A stretch of 64,000 bases of DNA, taken from the NCBI GenBank assembly GCA_014871385.1, contig CM026425.1, positions 1,481,008 to 1,545,007 on the forward strand, in the 5' to 3' direction. A model generated the notes under the pieces. It was not told the origin of the DNA, searched no databases, and worked only from the letters and a program-made list of their open reading frames with translations. This DNA comes from Ceratodon purpureus (lineage: Eukaryota > Streptophyta > Bryopsida > Pseudoditrichales > Ditrichaceae). A program made the translations under genes and the position numbers. Positions 50,660-62,552 of this stretch are shown here, piece after piece; within the stretch, counting starts at the first letter, position 1, and every line of letters starts with the position of its first letter.

Positions 50660-51116
50660 AAAGTCGCCATTGTCCTAACTCTAATTGTTGCTGACAGAAA
50701 GATGTTCTAGAAGTAGACTTGCATTCATCAAGGGGGAATGTTACAGATCGGTTAGGGGATGATAAAACATATATTTAATTATACATGATGTCTCAAGGAC
50801 AATGCATGGTCCCTTACAAGTGCAAAAAATCATACTGGCATCGGTTTACTGAAACGTGGAGGCATTTCAAATACTCTAGGCACACTCGTGAAGACCCTGA
50901 TAGAACACCTTAATGCCGTGGTGAAAAAGTTGTTGTCCTACACTTCCACTATCTTGATGGTTTTGAGAATCGCCACCTCACCAAGTAGGACACGCCTCTC
51001 ATTGCGTATGTTGATCTACATCAATGCTTCCAACAAACCCGTTATGCTGGCACTAAGTAGCATCACCTTGCGTATCTAAAACCAATGGAGTGATGCTGCT
51101 TACATGTACCTTTTTT

Positions 51117-52061
51117 TCACGTGAACCGTCTGCAGCCTGCTTCTACCATAACCATGTTGTACTCTTTGGGATCATCGTCTCCGAGCGTCATTGCAATTTC
51201 ATGGCGCAAGTAGGATACAGGCCAGTCCTTGCCCACTTCAAATGCTGGCATTGGTCTCCCTCTAAATGTACAACAGACTTCTACCATCTCCACCTCTGGT
51301 AGGTGGTCAATTGCATCCCATCTGTTGCTGGCAGCACCCCTAAACCTTGTATACTGGAACCTGGTGTATAGTGTTTGCCTGCCCACATGATACTGGAAGA
51401 CAATGCTGGACCTGTTCACAACACACTTGATAACATCCTGGCCAATGTGAAACTTCTCAACCCATCCAGGATTCATCAGACTACTTAGGAGTGCCTCAGA
51501 CGGAGAGTGTAGAATGAAGAGTGTAGGAGTCTGCCAAATGCTGTCACATGCGACCGCAAACAAGTCCACCATAACGTGGACATGCATAAACCATTGCTCA
51601 TGGGCGAAACTACTACCAGTGGACGCTTTCATCGCATTGGAAAAATCTACTGTCAGCTTCGTCCTGAAGGCTTTACAGGTGTGCATGTCTGGCAAAGGCC
51701 ACTCCACGTCGTTGAAACCAAGGAGCGAGATTGGTTCTATCCTCCTGTACAGCGTAGGCTCTACCGGAGGAAAGTATACGCCACCAAGGAAGAATGTACC
51801 CGTGTCTAACAAGTCTGTATGGCTTCGACCATTCCGTGTTGCCTCCCTAATTTCTGCGTGGAGCACAAGAATGGGGCTGATGATAGATGTGGGGTGCACC
51901 CAATCATCAAAGTGCGAGGAGTATAGGTAGTTGACCGTGCATTGTCTACTCATTGCCACAGCCGGATCCAAGCTTAATTGGCGAGGCTCATACGCATGCC
52001 GCATAAGCACCTTATCCAGGTTGCTTGCTCTATGCACACCATGTGTCCAGGAAAAATCCAT
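51117..52061 (-). CDS. Unidentified intact 314-aa protein in family-B element
   Basis: ATG at 52061, TGA at 51117-51119, no internal stop, and composition like a folded protein (Trp, His and hydrophobics well spread). The last ~50 residues (VCCTFRGRPMPAFEVGKDW ... YNMVMVEAG) have alternating strands and a helix that could be a ubiquitin-like fold; this is only a guess. Its intactness contrasts with the decayed plus-strand genes around it. Upstream exons may exist beyond 52061. It may be the element's own protein on the opposite strand or a captured host gene. Confidence 0.45.
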   Translation of the reverse strand: MDFSWTHGVHRASNLDKVLMRHAYEPRQLSLDPAVAMSRQCTVNYLYSSHFDDWVHPTSIISPILVLHAEIREATRNGRSHTDLLDTGTFFLGGVYFPPVEPTLYRRIEPISLLGFNDVEWPLPDMHTCKAFRTKLTVDFSNAMKASTGSSFAHEQWFMHVHVMVDLFAVACDSIWQTPTLFILHSPSEALLSSLMNPGWVEKFHIGQDVIKCVVNRSSIVFQYHVGRQTLYTRFQYTRFRGAASNRWDAIDHLPEVEMVEVCCTFRGRPMPAFEVGKDWPVSYLRHEIAMTLGDDDPKEYNMVMVEAGCRRFT

Positions 52062-53219
52062 GATCTGAGCCTTGAAGGCCCCACAAAAATTATCTCCACC
52101 ATGCCGCCTTGCCTCTCTATCTCAAGGCCCTTCCAACTTTGGTTGCTACAGAACCTATGAATCCCGGTCGAGCCTCATTGGGATCCAATTGTTATGGACA
52201 TCTTGATCGTTGTGCAAAATTACGCTTTGAACTAGCGATTTTGGTCGTCTAGCCATGCTTCCCTAAACCCCAACGTATTGAGAGGCACAGTAATGAAATA
52301 TAACATCTCCCTTTCATACCAACCAAGGCGAGGGAACATGCTGCCAGCACAGGGAAAATCACATTTGTATAGTTTGAGCACTTGAGGACAGCAAAATCCT
52401 AGGTTTGTAATTAAAGATGAAGTTTTCCATAATCCTGCCTAGTCACAACGTTGCCCCAAGGAGGCAATAAAGCCTGGATCATGTCAAGACAGAGAGTTGA
52501 TCGATATGAAAAAAAAGTTACCTAGTTTTGTAGCTCGCTGGCAGCAAACAACACATGAAGTTGACAGCGAAGAAAGCCGCACTTCCACCTTGATTCAAGA
52601 TGTCCTACTGAAGCACAATTCAATCCTCATACAACACCCAATACCCCAAATCACCTGGACAACTCGCAGCAATTTCCAACTCTTGCTGCCGGCACCGAAT
52701 TCCCAAAATCACGTGTTTCTCCCTTCGCACTAACCCGCACCCACTCTCCCAAATCAGCTGGAATCCTCTTAGCCCCAACTCCCTCTTGCTGCATCCAATT
52801 TCCCAAATGCCTCGCATCTTCCGCAGCGCTAACTCGTGCTGGGTGCACTCAGCCTCTCTACGCGTTTAAAAAACTTCGGCACTCGAAGCTGCACTCGTCG
52901 TCGATGGAGGAGGTAGGTGGGCGGATTCATAACTTCCTCGTTCAAAGTGCTCGCAAAAAGTTTGCTGAGATGAGCAGGTCGCTTAGGAACCGGTCCGAGC
53001 ACCGCTAGATTGCTGTACGTTAGGACTCAGCGCGCTACTGTAGCAGCGCCCGACACACGCTCTTCGCGAAGGTCATTGGTTCGACCCCCTGCGGCGGCGT
53101 TGCTGGCACCACAGTAGCACCTTCGGTGCCTTGTCAAAAGTGCGCGGGCAAGGCTCATTTTTTTCTCTCACGTGTCGCTTACACGACCTTTTGAAGACCT
53201 GTTTTTGCACGTAATGTCA

Positions 53220-53916
53220 TTAATTTGTACTTAGAAGCATAGTTGTGTTAGTGTTGCATTCTACAATATAAATGCATTTTGACCATGTTTCTTTGCCCTT
53301 TCAATCTCCATGTCAAATGCTATGTGTTAGGGAGATTCACGACAATGCAATTTTTTAAAGAAGATATGGTCACAATTAATTGTAGAAACTCATTGAATAA
53401 GTTCTTCTCTTCATTTTTGAAGAAAATGAAGGAACAAAAACATCACTCATGCTCAGCGTTGCCTAGAACATCCTATAATGTTATTTTGACCAACTTCATA
53501 TATATTGGAAATAATTGAGTTGTTAGTAAGTTTGTAGTTAGCATCCGCCATAAGCGAGTAAGGGAGTTGAGATCAAAAGGGGGGCTCCATGTTTTTTTCC
53601 TCAAACTGTTCATCATTGTTGTCTAACCAATATTTACTTTGTCATTCATTATCTCCGCATGTCCATTATTGCAAGGATTAGTGTTTTCCTTCTAGAGTCT
53701 AGATGTATTCAAATGTGCAGTTAAAATCCTTCAAAACATCAAGGTGCGTATTTTCAGCAGTTGAAGCTTATTTGTTACCATGACTTCAACCAATTTGGTG
53801 TCTTATGATGCCGCTAGTGAAAGTGATCAGAATAGTTGTAAGTCTTTGCAAGAACTTTCTCAATACCTTGCATAAAATCCATCAGTGAAAGCATCTTAAT
53901 GGCAAGCTGCAAATGC
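53220..53916. other. Spacer between the two family-B elements
   Basis: AT-rich sequence with no recognisable coding or structural feature. Confidence 0.5.
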
Positions 53917-54366
53917 ATTAGGGGAAAAATCAGGTCTCCAACGGGCCTTGTAAGACAGCCCGGATTAGGTGAGCTTCCTGTCCGATGACACTTCTCTTCG
54001 AAATCTAATTGGTCGATATCCTGCCCGCTGACAACAAAATTCGCCCCGCTGACAACAGGATCCACTGACAACAGGATCCGCTGACTACGGGATCCGGTAC
54101 TGTCCAATGGGGTGACAGCAGTGGGCACACGGTTGGTGACAGTGTCATTACTGCTTGTATTGTCCAATGGGGGGGTGGGGTGGGGTGGGGTGGGGAAGGG
54201 AAGCGATTGGCTGGACCCCCCAAATGCCAACTGCTGGCACTGCTGGCAGCATTTGGCGACCTGCTGGCACCATTGGTGCCAGCAGGTAAAGTGCACGGGC
54301 ATGGCAAAAATTCAGGCACAGAAAACATGGAAAAGGCCCGTTGGAGACCCCAAACTTCCCCTAATG
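53917..54366. mobile_element. 450-bp miniature element related to family B
   Basis: The left end 53917-53950 and right end 54333-54366 share CATTAGGGGAA and GGTCTCCAACGGGCCTT as inverted repeats, with about 28 of 34 bases matching. The subterminal phrase GATTAGGTGAGCTTCCTGTCC is the counterpart of ATTAGGTGAATCTCCTGCCC in the large element (about 43508-43530). The right part also matches the large element's right end. It contains a (GGGGT)n run (about 54170-54196) and a perfect 11-bp hairpin with 3-nt loop (54261-54285). There is no coding capacity. Confidence 0.65.
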
Positions 54367-56323
54367 GATAGAGATCATAGATGGTGGTGAAAGCCAACAA
54401 TGAATGGTGTAAATTTTCTTTGCTTAACTACATCGTTGTCTTCTTCTGCACGCACACATTTAGAAACAACAATCCTATGTGCTTCAAAGCATAAAAGCTT
54501 GAAACCTTCTTTGTGGCCCATAAGCCCCCCTCTACTCTTTAGATCCTCCTTGAAAAGGCATTCTAAATTGTCCATTCCAGTATCATACGTATTCTTATTT
54601 AATGACGACAAAAAAAGAGCGACAAATAGTTCTTTACCACATAGGTATGAATCAAACTCCAATTCCATGATTGTCATTTATGCTCACTTCGTCTATTGTC
54701 ATTGCTACAAAGTTTACCAAACCAAATTCCTTCTTTATAGTAGACTTAACTTGAGAATGCATACATTCACTCATGTCCTAACCAATGTTATAAGACCAAT
54801 GCTTGCCAAAAATTTATACAAAGTAAAACGACTGTCAAATTTAGTATTCGGTCTATCACCCTCAAGGATTGCAACAAAGTTGCAATTTTTTTTTCTTCAT
54901 TTAATATGTTTAGTCTATATTGAGCAAAAGCTCAAGGAGAGTGACACGCTGATTGGCCAAATGGCACTTCATGTTCTTTCTATGGCAACAATCTTTAGTA
55001 AGATAGAACTCTCCATTTTTGACCCTGTAATTTTGTATTTCTAGTTTGGCACTTTGTTTTCCTTTCATATTTTAATAAAGTGTTTCAATTTGGTGCCAAA
55101 ATGCATAGTAATTTAGTGAGCTCAAAGCACGACACACACTTAATTATGCATAGAGTTCTATGGAAGGCAAATATATTCTCAATCTATATGTTAGTCTAAC
55201 TCCCTAAACGTTTTGGAATTTCTACATAGCAACATAGTACTTTATCTTTTTTAATGCTAAAAGCACAAGATTTTCATCATTCAACTTTGAGTATGAGTCT
55301 CGGATTGGAAGCTCTGCCATCCCAAGAAAGTCCTCATTAAAGAACTAATATTGATCAACTTAATGCCTACATTAATTGCTCCTTTGAAGCTGGACGTAGC
55401 TTGTACGTGAGCGGAGAGTGCAGAGCGGAGAGCGGTGAGCGCAGATTTGGAGAGCGGAGAGCACAAAATGGGGGACAGAACCTTAAAATAGCAATTTTTT
55501 TACTAAAAATAAATTGTAAAATTAGAAGATTCGAATATTCTTAGTATATTTTTGGAAAGTTACTAATTTTAGTAATTTTATTGACCCTATAACCGTGGAT
55601 TAATTACAGTATTTCCATTGAATTTGTAGTTCTTTTTCTCTTTTCTTGGTGATTAATTTTTTAGCATGCACCAATTACTATGCTCCAGCTCCTTCTAACT
55701 AGTTCTGGCATACATTAATTCCCCTTATCTCCTCAAATTTATATGCAAATTACTACTTAAAATGTATTGGTATTGAATCTCTTAAGAGGAATCAAGTAAC
55801 ATTTAATTTCCTAACATTTTCTTAACATTGCTAGAATTCATCCGCCATAGTCTACATGCTTTACAACTTTTTTATTTCTTTTATTTTTTATATTAACTTC
55901 CATTATTCTATCTATCTTGTTGAAGGGGTCAAAAGAGTCCTTTCCTTTAGGCTTTAATTCTCTTTCATTTTATTTTCTCTTTATTTTTTCAATCGCCTTC
56001 ATGTTTTTTTCAACCTTAATATTTATTTTTCCTTTTGTTTACTTTTTTTTTTCTAATTTCATTTTTTATAAATGTTTTTTAATTTTTTTTTTTTTTTTAA
56101 TTTTTTTTTTTTTTTTTTAAATTTTAAATGCTAAATGACTTCTGCTCAACCCTCATCCTTTTTCATTCATTTTTGGACGACGACTTTCAAATCAATGAAA
56201 AGCCGATTTTCAAGGGCGCCAAGCATCATCTTCACGGATATTTAAGATGGGATTATGGAATGTCTCTTCCTCTTTTCTGTTTGTGTTTTGTGAAGCTCTT
56301 TTCCGTAGTGCGGGACAGCACTT
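54367..56323. other. Intergenic, T-rich; no gene supported
   Basis: Opposed open frames at 54400-55044 (plus) and 54375-54677 (minus) lack domains and splice signals that would favour either. GAGCGGAGA repeats occur near 55410-55465, and long T runs at 56040-56120. Confidence 0.4.
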
Positions 56324-56776
56324 ATGGAAGACGTTAGAGTTATTGTTGTATCACTTGCTGACGATGTTTGTCCATTTCAACCATATGTTGAGGTGGAGGA
56401 CGAAGAAGAGGTGATGGCCAACAGCCAAGGGCGTCCTTTGACAATGGATGTTGACGTACAACCGGATGTAAGAACTGACCCTCCACGTTCAGAAAATTCG
56501 GATGATATCAGAGTATTGGAGGAGAACGCAGATGTGCCTTTGCAACCTCATGCATACTCCAAGGTTGGAAAGATCCCAAGGGGAACCTATTCCAGGGAAT
56601 CAGTGAATCAGAGGCGGGAAGGTGGGCCATTGCTGAAACGTTCATACCAAGGACACTTGCCAAGTGTGGGACCGAAAGTGAACGCGAATGTAGTTTGTCA
56701 TGTAGTACAGTCAGAGGTTCGGAATCCTGCTGATAGTGTAGTGGGCAACCCTAAACGTGTTAGGTTCGAAGATTAA
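56324..56776 (+). CDS. Hypothetical 150-aa acidic/basic protein beside the MULE
   Basis: ATG-initiated frame with an acidic stretch (VEDEEEVM) near residue 22-30 and a basic C-terminus ending KRVRFED, followed by TAA-type stop and an AATAAAGGG about 40 bp downstream. It runs convergently towards the minus-strand MULE transposase (57031), about 250 bp apart. It may be an accessory gene of the same element or the last exon of a longer gene. No family recognised. Confidence 0.35.
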   Translation: MEDVRVIVVSLADDVCPFQPYVEVEDEEEVMANSQGRPLTMDVDVQPDVRTDPPRSENSDDIRVLEENADVPLQPHAYSKVGKIPRGTYSRESVNQRREGGPLLKRSYQGHLPSVGPKVNANVVCHVVQSEVRNPADSVVGNPKRVRFED

Positions 56777-57030
56777 GACATCTAATAACAAGTATACGTT
56801 TGCTGTAATAAAGGGTACATGTCAGAGGATACGAGGTATATAGTGCACTTGTTCAAGATAGAATGTATTGAAATAGAATGCAATCAATGTGAACGACAAA
56901 GCCTTTAATATAATGAAAAAGTCAATACAGCTTCTGAATAGCTGACTTAGTACATGGTATATTACTAAAATCATTCACTACGTGACAAATGGCCATTGTA
57001 GAAATGGCAGTTCTAAAGTAGGAGGGCTAC

Positions 57031-60000
57031 CTACTTCTCCGCCAAGGGGTGACGCAAGATTCCACTCTCTAAGAGTAGCTTGACCTCGTTGAAGCTAAAG
57101 GTAGGCGCATGGATGAAAAGCTCGGCTTCGGGATCACGGTTGCAGACCTTCAAGAGTATGTAGTAAAGGTGCTTACAATACGTGAACTGAGTCCTGCCTC
57201 GGAATGTAGTCATCGTCTTCTGGAATGCAGGACAAGTGCAACCAGGGTAAGAACTGATGGTAATCTGGTACCGTGTGATGTGTGGAGCGACGCCCGAATC
57301 CAGCCCAATGATGCAACCGTGGCCCGGCTCAGGTATCATGGTGACGGAACGGAGGCGCGCTTTAAGAGACTCGGAGGAGCCCATGGAGAGTCACTGCGCC
57401 GGATTGGGACGAGTGGCAGTGCGCTTCACCATCTTGCCGTCTCTCTTGCCTGGGTAGCGGTCAGCGTCTGCAGGGACTGGCACCGAGCTAAGATTTGCAG
57501 GGGGCGGGGCAGAGGATAAGAGGCGTCTTGGGGAGACCGGCTTCTTCGGCGGAAGTTGAAAGCCTGCTGCTTCGAGGGCAAGAATCTCAGTCAGTTTTAG
57601 GTTAGTACCTAGTTTCACTGGCCAGACCTCTGGAATGGAGGGGAATTCCTGGTCCTTTGAGTAGTGTGCTACCCACTTGCGCTTAGAGCCTTTCACGCAG
57701 CGCTCAATATCGTCGGAGCAGAAGAAGAACTCTGTCTTCTCCACTGTGTTCCGGCGATAGTTAGTCCAAAGCCCAGTATAGGTCGGGGCAGGTGTGCAAT
57801 GGGGCCCCCTGACAATTCTCTCAGTGCACTTCTTCTTCGTTTCAGCTCCTTGGGCCCAGCAGCACTTTGCAGAAAGTTTGTGAAGTCTTGAGATGTGCCA
57901 CTCCTTCACGTCGACCTTCGTTTCTTCAACCGCGTTGACATGGCGAATGCCGCCCTTGTTCACAGGTGAAGGTAAAGGGGAATCAACTTCCTGGGCAGGA
58001 GGTTGGGTACATTGTACCTCGGTGTCGTGTTCGGAGTCGTCTTCCACAATGACGGGCATCTGCATAGGGCGAGCCCTGACGGCACGTCTTGGGCCTCGTG
58101 GGCGTGAGAAGTTTGTCTTGTCCGGGCGATGAGACTCCTCGTCAGCTCCAATGGGGACGTCGGCTTTTCGCTTCTGTGAACCGAAGACTTCCGCTCCAGG
58201 CATGATAGGCTGGCGGATGCAGAACTCATCCGCGCCTGGCATATCGAGCATGGGCTTATCGAGCAGTGTAGGATTTCCCCATTTCTTCGCGTTGCGTTCA
58301 GCCATCCGGAGCCTGAGTTCCTTCTTGGACGGTCCTGTTCCGCCGACGTCACCTTTGAGGAACTGGTAGTAGTTAACAACCTGTAGAAAAGCCCGAACGA
58401 AATCGTCGACGGTAGCAACGTAGAGGTCGTTCCCGTTGTTTCGTGAAGCTTGGAGCCACTTGTTGTGAACTGTTTCGGCGAGGTTACACCTGGGCATCTC
58501 TGTGAGTTCTTCTTCCGTGAATTTCTGCAGTTTTGACAGTAGGTGCCATTACATTCACCGATTAGAGTTTTGTAGGTTAGGTCTAGGAAACTAGTATCAA
58601 AAACATGAAAACAGAGTGCAGAGATAATACCTCGGTCATGAATCCCCCCCACTGGCGGAAGCGGTGGTGCCAGAATGACAGCCACTGATCGAGTTTGATG
58701 AGCCCGCTCTCGCCAACGACCCCGGTGGATGCCCACCATGCTCGCAACGCGTGGTACAGAGTTTCCGCCTCTGCCATGCTGGTCGCATTCTTGTACTGAG
58801 TGCACATCTTCTTGTGCTGTTCCCAGAGTTCTTCGGGGAAGTGCTTCTGCGTATACGCCACCATATTCTGTGTCCAGTGGAACAAGCACGACCTCTCCTG
58901 GTCCTCCATTGGGTCCTCTTTGTTGCCATTGTCGTAAAGGATTCGCACTGCATTCCAATTCGCCTGTGCGTTATCCGCCATGAACCCCTTGAAGTTCGGC
59001 GCTGCAACGCCATTGATCTCCATGACCAGGTTCAGGTTTTTCCAGAAGACGAGCTGGGCCTCTGTGTCCTCGGACTGCATGTCGCAAGTGGCGATTGTCA
59101 TCACGCGGCAGTAGGTGGCGTCGTACACATGGCACGCCATCGTCGACCAGTCTTTGACGCGTTTTACATGGTCGAACATGATCCATGCGTTCTCCAAGTC
59201 GCCACTAGCTTGCATACGGCTGACCAAGTCGACACCACTTCCCGGCCCGACCTCCGACATCTTGAAGACGAAGACTTTGTCACGCATAGCTCCCTGACCA
59301 GGAAACCTTTCTCCTGGACATACGCCCAAAGACTGTTACCACGGAGCTTGGTGATACCGTCCATGATTCCGTACCTTTTGAATTTTTTGAAGGTGGCGAC
59401 TTTGTTGCGGATGTTTGGTGACGCCATGTCTTTGCAACGATCCAAAACAGGAACCAGCTCCTCCATCGTCAGCTTCCTTGGTGGTGCATCCTCGGGCTGT
59501 AGAAGGTAGCTCCCGATGAGGAGTTTGCTCGCCTCCAGGACAACGGCGTTCTTTGTTGCTTTGTTGTTCATCTCTACCTGCTCTTCTATTAAGCTACTAA
59601 TCTCTGCTTTAGAGTCTCTGTAGTCTCCATCATTGACTGGATGATCATGTGTTCCTATGTGAATACAAGCTCTAGTCTGATTCGCTTTGCCCACAACGTA
59701 ATAAATCTTAGCCTCGCATGTAGCTATTCATGATGGAGGTTCTTTACATACCTTGCACACTAGCGTGGAATCAGATGGAGGAGGCAGATCCATGAGAAAA
59801 GCTTGTAGGGTACAGCCTTCGAACTCAGTCTCGTTAACCTCAAAGATCTTGGGAACACGCTTCAGAAAGTCACACTCCTCGTTAGTACAGCGCAGCCATC
59901 CGACGTAGGTGGAACTTCGAAAAGAGAGTCCGAAGTCGTTTTTGATGTTTGTTGTGATGGTCTTGGTCTACAAGTGACCGTCGTATCGTTTGTCCATTCC

Positions 60001-60681
60001 CTGCATTGACTTGGCGGCGAGCTTAGAGGATCCTGCAGCAGCTGGGGGCAACTCAAAAAGAACCGGACCATCAAACTTCGCAGGCAAGTACTCTACTCTC
60101 TCGTGTCTAATAGTGGAATAGTCTATCTTCTTCAAAATGTTTTTGGACCCACGCGTCTTAGCAATCTCTTTAAGGAGCGGAACAATGCTAACTGTGACCT
60201 GGGACAATGGAGGAGAGACATTGGAAGGAGGAGCATCAGCCTGGACCTTGGGCACCAACTTGACGGGACTGTCTTCGTCATCAGAGGAGAGAGAAATGAC
60301 TGTCGGAGGGGGAGGTTTCTCTCCGTCTGAAGTTTCAGTACCAGGCTCGACTTTGACCTTGACATCACGAGGTAAGAGAGTCTGAATTGTGCAAGTAGAA
60401 GAGCGACGGGGGATGAGGATCTCAGTGGATGCAGCCATTAGAGAATCAGTAAGACCATAGACTCTATAGGATCCAGGGAAAAGTCTCCACTGCAACATAT
60501 TGTTCTCATCTCTCACTGAAGGTTGCCCGAGGGTGTGGGTAACCTCGGCAGTAACGTCATCAAAGATCTCCTCCTCTATACTGATGGAATCCTCACAAAA
60601 ATGGAATCTGAGACAGAGGCGAAGAGAGGACACCGTAGCTAGACCATCGTCATCTACGCGAAACCTAAGGGGGATGCCCAT
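57031..60681 (-). pseudogene. MULE transposase with SWIM zinc finger, decayed
   Basis: Mutator-like transposase read on the minus strand from ATG 60681: exons 60681-59752, 59712-58631, 58524-57031. The N-terminal part has a Ser/acidic region and a Cys-rich patch (WLRCTNEECDF ... LVCK). The DDE-type core includes HVYDATYCRVMTIATCDMQ and KGFMADNAQANWNAVRILYD, with WLSFWHHRFRQWGGFM after it. The C-terminus has the SWIM signature CTC...YCKH (about 57230-57320), a DNA-binding finger typical of MULEs. Lesions: TAG at 59968-59970, a frameshift near 59290-59320, TGA at 57391-57393 with the frame continuing afterwards. About 300 residues of low-similarity sequence lie between core and SWIM. Terminal inverted repeats were not found. 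Confidence 0.8.
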
Positions 60682-61313
60682 GCCCTAGGCGTACAGACAG
60701 ACCATCCCCATGTTCGCAGGCAACTCTATAGTAGTAGTGGTAGAAGGGAGAAGAATGAGTGTACTAGCCAAGCGGTATCGCGAGAGCAAAGTGAGAGGAA
60801 AGATGCATCGTTGTTGATCATTTTATTCAAGTTGGAATGTCCATGTGGACGACTAGGTAATGATTCATTCTGTTACTTAACGAATGTACGATTTAAGAGA
60901 GACGGCGCTAACTAATTAGAATGTTGCTTTTTGCAGGCCCAGGTTTACTAGGTAGGAGTTTTTAGAACTACGCATTTAATATTTGAATCGTGGAACTGAT
61001 TCTATTCGATGTGAAGTTTGGTGAGATTAGAGTGAGCCGTCAGTTGCTTCCATATTTAATACAAGTATTCCAATGCTTAATTCAAATCCTTTAATATATT
61101 GTGGGCTTGATTTATTCTCTTCCAATATAGATTGATCTCATCAGCTTTAATTCAAAATGCATTTATTTATAGTTTTAATGAATTTCAGAAATTTAAATAT
61201 AAGGTAACTTTTTAGGGCTGAGTCTGAGGGGTTGGACGTGTATGATATAAAAGATGCTGGGAAGTTAGAAGGAGAGCTATATTGTGAGGATTGTTCTCTC
61301 GTTAGTTAGACAC
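60682..61313. other. Intergenic between MULE and right-end gene
   Basis: A 630-bp AT-leaning gap between divergent frames. It may hold promoters for both directions. No inverted terminal repeat recognised. Confidence 0.4.
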
Positions 61314-62201
61314 ATGAAGGAGAGTGGAGGGTCAGCTCCCTCCACTTATGTCACTCCTAAACGTAGAAGAAAAGCATATGGTACAGATTTTACGAATAGG
61401 AGAGCGAGGAAGAGGAGAGAATCACGTAGGAAGGCGAACTGTAGAGGCAACCTGTCGGGTGCACCTCTGAAGGTTCGAGGAGCTGGGCTGCCTTTGGCAA
61501 TTAAATTTTGTAGCATTCGTAAACTCATTCTGGAGTCTATAGTAGAGGAGGTTTTAGAGGACTGCATTGTTGAGCGTCGGGAGCGGGACGTAAAAAGTAG
61601 CGGAGAAAAACCGATAGAGATGACGGAAGAATTAGGGTTCAATTCCAGTCCGACTTTAGAGACACCACAACCTTCTTTCGGTTTTAAGGAGTGTTTGACA
61701 AGAGGGACGGATTCACAGACGGGCGAGCATTCTAACACGGATGTGGTAAGTCTCATAATCGATACATTAAAATATGCTAAATGTAAATCATGTATTTTTT
61801 AGAGTTGCATTAATTTCTATGTTATGTCTTCGAGTTTAACTGTATAGATTTATGATACCGCATCAGTCCGGGTGGTTGTTCAGAGTAAAAGATCAGAAGT
61901 AGTAATATTTGTGCAGATTGTCGATTGGTTTAGGAATGGTCAAGAGATTGTGGAGGAAAAGACGCCAGAAGTGGATGCTGGCGAGGAGTCAGATCCTGAG
62001 ACATTGATAGAAGTTGCTCGGAGAGCGAGACGCGAAATTAAGGAGGCGGGCGAAGGTGGGGAAACAGTAGCTGCAAGACGAGCGGGGCGAGGGGACCCCG
62101 GAAGTCCATCGCAGAGGAGTCTAGACAAAGACCAATCGCAGCGTAGAATGGCGGGGCCCGTTAATGACAACGAATGTGAAGAGTTTGAGGTTGCGGATTG
62201 A
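61314..62201 (+). CDS. Unrecognised basic protein gene, two exons, likely incomplete
   Basis: Exon 61314-61745 begins with an ATG and ends ATGTG|GTAAGT. Exon 61848 onward starts after TGTATAG and keeps the frame. The first exon encodes a very basic, NLS-like block (PKRRRKAYGTDF ... RRARKRRESRRK). The second is Glu/Arg-rich. The frame reads to TGA at 62199-62201, but the phrase GAG|GTTGCGG just before it could be a splice donor into the repeat region downstream, where GAGGTTGCGGATT recurs. The gene may therefore extend to the window edge. No family recognised. Confidence 0.4.
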
Positions 62202-62552
62202 GGGAGATGGATAGGTGGTCCAGGGAGAGGGAGAGGTCGAGGTAGTCGAGGGAAGGAGTCAGCTGAGGGCATTTCTCAACTCAAACCTGCGGCATCGGAA
62301 GTGGAGGCAAGTGCTCGAAACATGGATGGGCGTGGAGAGGACCGCGCGGAGCAGGAGATGGAGAGCGCAGGTGGTGAGACGGATTGAGGTGCAGCCATAG
62401 AAGAGGTAAGGGATCGGACTTGGGCATTTGATGATTTGGGTTTGTTGATTGTTGCAGGTTGTGAGGTCGCGGATTCGGAGTTTGCAGTATGAGGGGAAGC
62501 TAAGCATGAGAAAAGGATTGCAACTCACTCTGCAGCCATCGTACCGAAGTCC

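Larger units (their letters stand above)
43457..53219. mobile_element. 9.8-kb decayed transposon with 43-bp inverted ends (family B)
   Basis: The left end 43457-43499 and right end 53177-53219 are reverse complements at 41 of 43 positions, starting TGACATTACGTGCAAAAACA. Subterminal sequence is shared with the small element at 53917-54366. Inside are decayed plus-strand coding pieces (44390-48190, 49747-50659) and one intact minus-strand frame (51117-52061), with a TTAA-flanked element nested at 46010-46857. No convincing target duplication was found, and no standard transposase domain is recognised. The superfamily is open. Confidence 0.6.

Noticed and set aside
52990-53110. Second tRNA-like segment (GGTTCGACCCC)
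   Set aside because: It lies in the terminal region of the large family-B element and lacks pairing stems; it is probably coincidental.
54400-55044. 214-codon plus-strand frame
   Set aside because: Overlaps an opposed 100-codon frame, is rich in Ser/Leu/Phe from T-rich DNA, and shows no domain or transcript signal.
24187-59970. Reassigned genetic code with TAG read as Gln
   Set aside because: The intact typA gene ends on TAG directly after its conserved C-terminus, and CYP97A and RING end on TAA and TGA. TAG interruptions occur only in transposon genes.
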